From positions 1,550,001-1,614,000 of the forward strand of contig MOWL01000023.1 in the NCBI GenBank assembly GCA_002110485.1: a DNA stretch of 64,000 bases, written 5' to 3'. The DNA comes from Emergomyces orientalis. Its lineage: Eukaryota; Ascomycota; Eurotiomycetes; Onygenales; Ajellomycetaceae. Positions 58,844 through 64,000 of this stretch are shown here, in pieces. The notes under the pieces were generated by a model. That model was not told the origin of the DNA. It searched no databases and worked only from the letters and a program-made list of their open reading frames with translations. Both the position numbers and the translations under genes were made by a program. Every line of letters begins with the position of its first letter. The first letter of the stretch is position 1.

Positions 58844-60647
58844 ATTTACGAATTAATCAGGGAGCAGTAACGATATTTTATATATTTACATATCTATTTA
58901 TCTATAGGATGGTTTTATCTTGCATCCGATTGCTCCCGTGGTATTCGATGCTTCCCGGAGCAACTTTTTCAGGAACAAGCAAAAGAGGGGGAAGTCGGCG
59001 GATCGTCAATATTCAGGCGGCCTGCGCCATTTTTTTGCAGTGTCTATATGTGTGGCAGTATTCCTGGCCTCATTTGTTTGAAGAAAGGCATTATACCCCG
59101 AACCTCCCTCTTTGGGTTGGACGGTTTTGGATTATTGAACGGACCCCACTTTCTTGGGGCAAGACATAAGCTTTCTCGTCTCTTTCCACCCTCTCCCGAA
59201 AGAAAGATGGCTACTCAAGTTAAAGTGAGAAGGGGAGGAATAAAATATTTCTTACACCAATACGCGCCCGGTGACAAAATTAATGGATAGAAGAAACTTG
59301 TATGACACCGGGATTTGGGATTTGGGGATTTTTTTTTCTATTTTTATCTTTTTTTCGCTTTTCTTGACACACAAAAGGGTTTTTTTTTTTTTTTTTTTTT
59401 CCGTCTACCTTGTTATTTTTGTTATCTCCTCCTCCTTCTCCTTCTCCTTTGTCTTCCTTTTTTTACTTACGGGTGGAAACTTTTTGAGTGGACTTTGGGC
59501 TTGGGGATGGTATAGTGGTCCACAAAATGGTGGATGTTGATGATTAACTGCTCTCTCCCTCCCTTGTATCTCTCTAGTTCTTTTATATTTTCCGCTGAAT
59601 ATTTTGGACAGTCAAGCCTCTCAACCCAAATCCCGCCCCCCACCCCCCTTTATTTCCGTTGTTTAGTATATCTTCCGTCATTCTCCTTGTTGTTATATTG
59701 TTCCCTGAAATTTTATCTTTGCCAAATTTTTATTTTCCCCCAACCTCCCCTTCCCTACTCATTCTCAATTTCGTTTCATCAGTTTTATTCTTATTTTTAT
59801 TCTCATTTTTTATTTTTATTTTTAGTTTTAGTTTTCCTTGGGCATAGCGTTGGCGTGTTGGGGCTTTTTAACATATTTTATTCTTTGTTCTTGATGGGCA
59901 TATTTATACATATCTACACTTTTCTGCTTTCGATTTTTGCCTTTTACCCTTTCGCGCCTTTTTTTTTTTTTTTTTTTTTTTCAATTGTCACATCTATATT
60001 TGGTGTTTCTCTGAGGATTTTATTCCTTGCATATGTGACTCATAATCATCACCGTCGCTTTTAGCTGGTCAGGTTCTTTTCTATCTAATGGTTTTTTTGT
60101 AGAATCAGCAACTGTATCCCATCACCAATGAAATATGTTTATAGTTTTGAGGGAAAAGGTAATTTTTCCTGCTTTCCTTACAGATGAATGCATAATGGTT
60201 ATGGCTATTCCTAAATAAAAATATTCATCGAGGGCATGTGTGCTTCTCGTGTATAATTTTTATTTGGACTTTTGCTGGTTCTTCGTCACATACTCCGTAC
60301 AGAGGCAGGTACCCTACCTTGGTACTTAGTCGTCGCGCTGGTCCGAATGTGGTTTAGCGGCTCTCGCTTAAAAATTATCGTGGACCCAACCTTCGCCTTC
60401 AACCCATACACATCAAATTTTGCAGTCCGTCAGTCAGTCAGAGCTAACCAAGCGACAAGGACTGCGGGAAACTAAAAGGCCAACTTTTCCCCTCTCTTCT
60501 CTTCCCCGTGTGTCGACGACCTTCTTTTACGGATAATACCTTGTACCAAGTGTTACAGGACTGCACACCATACAACGGAGAAGAAAGCAGCAACTCTCCC
60601 TCAAGCTTCAATCTAACGACAAGAGAGAATAAAAAAAACCCCCAACC
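58844..60647. other. 1.8-kb intergenic, T-rich, eIF3c promoter
   Basis: After the YAK1 3' region comes about 0.8 kb of strongly T/C-rich plus-strand sequence (59300-60070) with T21 and T23 runs. It is followed by the eIF3c promoter, with TACTCCGTA at 60291. The frame at 59534-60064 is a low-complexity Phe/Leu/Ser artefact of the T-rich tract. Confidence 0.55.
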
Positions 60648-63407
60648 ATGTCGCGATTTTTCCACGGAGGCGGGAGCGATAGCGAGAGCAGTTCATCGGA
60701 CGAGGAGGAACTCTATAGCGATCGCGAGGAGGGACAAGCCGTTTCCGATGATGAAGAGGAGTCTAGTGAGGAATCGTCCTCTGAGGAGGAGAGCAGCAGC
60801 TCTGATGAAGAGCTCGGTGGCGCCTCCAAATTCTTCAAGCATGATGCTGGTGCTGCGGGTGATGATAGTGACGAAAGTGACGATGACGATCGGCTTAAAA
60901 TTGTGAAAAGTGCGAAGGATAAGAGGCTAGAGGAGCTGGAGCAGACTATGCGGTTGATCGAGAATGCGGAGAAGATTAATGATTGGGCGGTTATTTCGAC
61001 AGGTATGTTCACTTTCTTTTTTTCTTTCTTTTTTTTATTTTTTATTTTTTACTCTTGCTCTTTTTCAATCTGAAGGGAATGGATGAGTTGTCGAGAGATG
61101 ATAAAATGAGAGGATGAAATGGCTGACTTGTATACTTGTTATTTCCTTTTGTGAACAGAGTTCGATAAGCTCAATCGGCAAATTATGAAGATCGTCCAGT
61201 CCGGACCTACGCCCAAGATTTATATCAAGGCAATCGCTGATCTTGAGGATTTTATGAACGAGACCATCGCGGAGCAGAAGGCATCGGCGAAAAAAATGAA
61301 CGCAAGCAATGCGAAGGGGTTTAACGCCGTTAAGCAGCGTATCAAGAAAAATAACAAGGAATATGCGACGGAGATCGATAAATATCGTGAGAACAAGAAG
61401 GAGTACATGATTGAAGAGGAAGAGGAAGAGGTTGTCGAGAAGAAGAAGGACAAGGTTCGGGCCTTACGGCCAGAGGATCTGTTGATTGGTGATGAGGAGG
61501 GCTTTGCAATTGTTGGTCGTGGCGGAAGGACCCTGCAGTACACTCCGGAGAGCATTCTTAAGCACCTACGGATTATCGTCGAGTCGAGAGGGAAAAAGAA
61601 CACCGACCGACTCGAGCAGATCAAGATTATGGAAAAGCTGCTAGAGGTTGCCACGACTCCGTATCAGTCCATCCGAGTTCTGCTGACTCTCATCTCCACT
61701 CGATTCGATCTTACCTCCTCCTCGACCGCGAACTACATGAGCACAGAGCAATGGAAACAAGCCACACAAGAACTTGAGACACTGATCTCTACTCTTGAAG
61801 AGCACCCGGAATTCATTGTCACCGAGGGTGCAGAGGAGTGGGAAGATGACGAGAAACAGCCCCAGCTTGCCTCTGGTGAAACACTCAAAGTTCCCGGCAG
61901 CGTTGTTTCTTTCGTTGAGCGGCTAGATGATGAACTCACCCGATCGCTACAACACATTGATCCCCATACCGCGGAGTATATTGAGCGACTCAGTGATGAG
62001 CAATTGTTGTACAACAGTATTGTCCGCGCGCTGCTCTACGTTGAAGTGCTCAACAAGGTCGAGAAGACTGAAGCCCGCCAAGATAGCGTGAACAGAGTCT
62101 TGATGAGACGCCTGGAACATGTTTACTTCAAACCATCCCAAGTTGTCAATATCCTTGAAGAGAACACATGGGCTGCACTCCCCGCTAAGCTCGACTCCAA
62201 CATTACTCCCCGCAAGGACAACAGCACTGATGTTACTGCACTTGTTCAAACTCTGTGCAACTACCTCTTCGAACATAGCGATGGTATTATCCGTGCCAGG
62301 GCTATGTTGTGCCAAATATACTTCCTTGCGCTCCACGATAAATATCACCGTGCTCGCGATTTGATGCTCATGTCACATCTCACGGAAAACATTTCCAACT
62401 TCGATGTCAGCACTCAGATCCTCTTTAACCGAACGCTTGTGCAAATCGGCCTCTGTGCATTCCGCGCAGGACTGGTCTATGAAGCCCAAAACACACTTTC
62501 CGAAGTCTGTGGCAGCGGCAGACAAAAGGAACTTTTAGCGCAAGGCATCATCATGCAACGATACTCGTCCGTATCCCCAGAGCAAGAGAAGCTCGAACGC
62601 CAACGCCAACTCCCCTTCCACATGCACATCAACCTGGAACTGCTCGAATGCATCTACCTCACTTCAAGCATGTTCCTCGAAGTCCCTCTCATGGCCCAAA
62701 CATCTTCTTCCCCCGAGATGAAACGACGCATTATCTCCAAGACCTTCCGACGAATGCTCGACTACAACGAGCGACAAGTCTTCAACGGACCCCCCGAAAA
62801 CACCCGCGACGGCGTCATCATGAGCGCCAAAGCGCTTGCTGGTGGCGACTGGAAAAAGGCCGCCGCAACCCTCAACTCCATCAAGATCTGGGACCTGATG
62901 GCGCAACCTGACAAGATCAAGGCGATGCTCGGCGAGCAAATCCAGGAAGAAGGGCTGCGCACTTACCTCTTCACCTACGCCCCTTTCTACGACACCCTCT
63001 CCATCTCCACTCTCTCAGATATGTTCGAGCTGACGCCAAAGAAGATCGCTGCCATCGTCAGCCGCATGATCTCGCACGAAGAGCTCGCTGCCGCCCTCGA
63101 CCAGGTCAATGACGCTATCATCTTCCGCAAGGGTGTTGAGTTGTCCAGACTCCAGAGCCAGATCGTAACTCTGGCGGACAAGTCCATGTCGCTTCTCGAG
63201 GCTAATGAGAAGACGCTTGAGCAGCGAACGCAAGGAATGGCAAATGCGTTCCAGCGTGATCCGGGACATGGTGGGCGTGGTGGAAGAGGTGGTGGTCGCG
63301 GTGGACGGGGTGGTGGACGTGGAGGAGGTGGCGGCGGCGGGTTGCCCCGGAGACCTGGTGGACAGCAATTTGGCGGCGGAGCTTTGGGCGGAGCGATTAA
63401 GGCCTAA
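60648..63407 (+). CDS. NIP1: Eukaryotic translation initiation factor 3 subunit c
   Basis: Predicted 867-residue core eIF3 subunit, cytosolic, contacting eIF1, eIF5 and the 40S ribosome during scanning. Exons are 60648-61002 and 61159-63407 (intron 156 nt, phase 1). The N-terminus MSRFFHGGGSDSES leads into long acidic Ser/Asp/Glu blocks, the expected eIF1/eIF5-binding tail. The helical body includes LRPEDLLIGDEEG, LEILLEVATTPYQSIRVL-like repeat helices and HIDPHTAEYIERLSDE. The C-terminal PCI domain (about 600-790) contains LRTYLFTYAPFYDTLSISTL and SDMFELTPKKIAAIVSRMI. The last 45 residues form an RGG/Gly-rich tail (GGRGGRGGGRGGRGGG), typical of fungal eIF3c. ATG context CAACCATGTC is good and matches the family N-terminus. 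Confidence 0.97.
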
Positions 63408-64000
63408 AGGGATTTTTTTTTCTTTTTTTTCTCCTCTTCGTTTCATTTTGACTTCGGTTTTCTTTTTTTCTTTTTATACGAATATGAATTATTTCCATTA
63501 ATTTGACTTCATCCTATTCTCCTTCCTCTTTGTTACACCCATTGATGTGTTCGCTGGACTCGTTCCTTTTAGTACTGCTTTTATTTTTCCATATCATATC
63601 ATGCTATATGACGGCGACTGCTGCGTTTTATTTTTGTTTTCTAGCACCTACTGTAGCTTGAAATAAAAGTCGAGTGGAATTTTGTGGTTAAATTGGGTAT
63701 CTCTCTCATAGGCTAGGCGTTTCGTTCTTGTATTGTTTGCCGAATCGGTTTTTCTCTCTAGCTCTCTACTTCCATAGCAAAGCTGCCAGTTTCATACCAG
63801 ACCCGGGTTCGGATTGTTAAGGTTGGAGTCGTGGCTCAGCTTATAGCAGCTTCTTTGTTCTATTGGAGTTGACAGTCTTAATTTCTTTCTTACTTAAGTG
63901 AAGAGGATGACTGGGTGCTCCCGTCTCCTTGCTTGGCTCGTTTTTCACCGGATATGATTAACAATTATGCGCAGGAGAGTGTGTATCCAAATCAAATGCA
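63408..64000. other. 3' region of eIF3c to window edge
   Basis: T-rich 3' UTR-like sequence with an AATAAA candidate at 63662-63667. No further gene recognised before the edge. Confidence 0.5.
63662..63667 (+). terminator. Candidate polyadenylation signal of eIF3c
   Basis: AATAAA about 255 nt after the stop codon, following a T-rich stretch; position and context fit a fungal 3' end. Confidence 0.4.

Noticed and set aside
59534..60064. 176-codon Phe/Leu/Ser frame that resembles a membrane protein
   Set aside because: Produced by a T-rich tract; hydrophobicity is a composition artefact.
63780..63850. tRNA-like look around GGGTTCGGATT
   Set aside because: No cloverleaf pairing could be drawn; no acceptor stem or anticodon arm.
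1..64000. Secondary-metabolite cluster, CRISPR array, integrated virus or intact transposon
   Set aside because: No PKS, NRPS, terpene, integrase, transposase or reverse-transcriptase motif was seen, and no regularly spaced short repeats.

Overview
This window is nuclear DNA from a filamentous ascomycete (Pezizomycotina). Coding sequences are interrupted by many short GT-AG introns (52 to 201 nt, with one of 493 nt), several preceded by CTAAC-type branch sites. The gene set is typical of moulds: NoxR, a CPA2-type antiporter, a fungal UspA-domain protein, a DUF7137-like protein, Yak1 and fungal Med27. A duplicated block shows CpG-directed transition decay like repeat-induced point mutation (RIP). 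Eurotiomycetes, perhaps Onygenales, is my best guess. That guess is inference and I cannot name a species.

Fourteen gene models and one gene cut by the left edge are supported, about one gene per 4 kb, which is sparse for a mould. Left part (1-13 kb), all on the minus strand: an unrecognised partial protein (1-618), a cation/proton antiporter (2406-4650), a universal-stress-domain protein (6008-7989) and an acidic, Q-rich Ecm13-like protein (12129-13037). Then comes a desert of about 9.9 kb (13038-22964) with no convincing gene.

Middle part (23-48 kb): a CDK11/PITSLRE-type kinase (minus) and the copper chaperone for superoxide dismutase (plus) diverge from a 373-bp promoter. NoxR, a Ufe1/syntaxin-18 SNARE and an acyltransferase-3 membrane enzyme follow on the plus strand. 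A decayed 647-bp tandem duplication (33061-34354) lies between the last two. Aspartate aminotransferase (minus) is followed by a decayed region holding a three-unit array of about 200 bp. Next are Med27 (plus) and a secreted or membrane-anchored DUF7137-like protein (minus).

Right part (49-64 kb): the CSB/Rad26 repair translocase (minus) and the DYRK kinase Yak1 (plus) diverge across 2.7 kb. eIF3 subunit c (plus) follows and is complete before the right edge.

Most genes are housekeeping or signalling genes and do not form one pathway or cluster. CCS1 (superoxide removal) and NoxR (superoxide production) lie about 2 kb apart on the same strand, but nothing in the sequence shows co-regulation. 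I found no rRNA, tRNA, CRISPR array, intact transposon or secondary-metabolite cluster. The most unusual signals are the CpG-decayed duplication and three families of short, near-palindromic motifs (TACCTAGGTA, GTACTGTAC, TACGGAGTA) that recur mainly between genes, far above chance.
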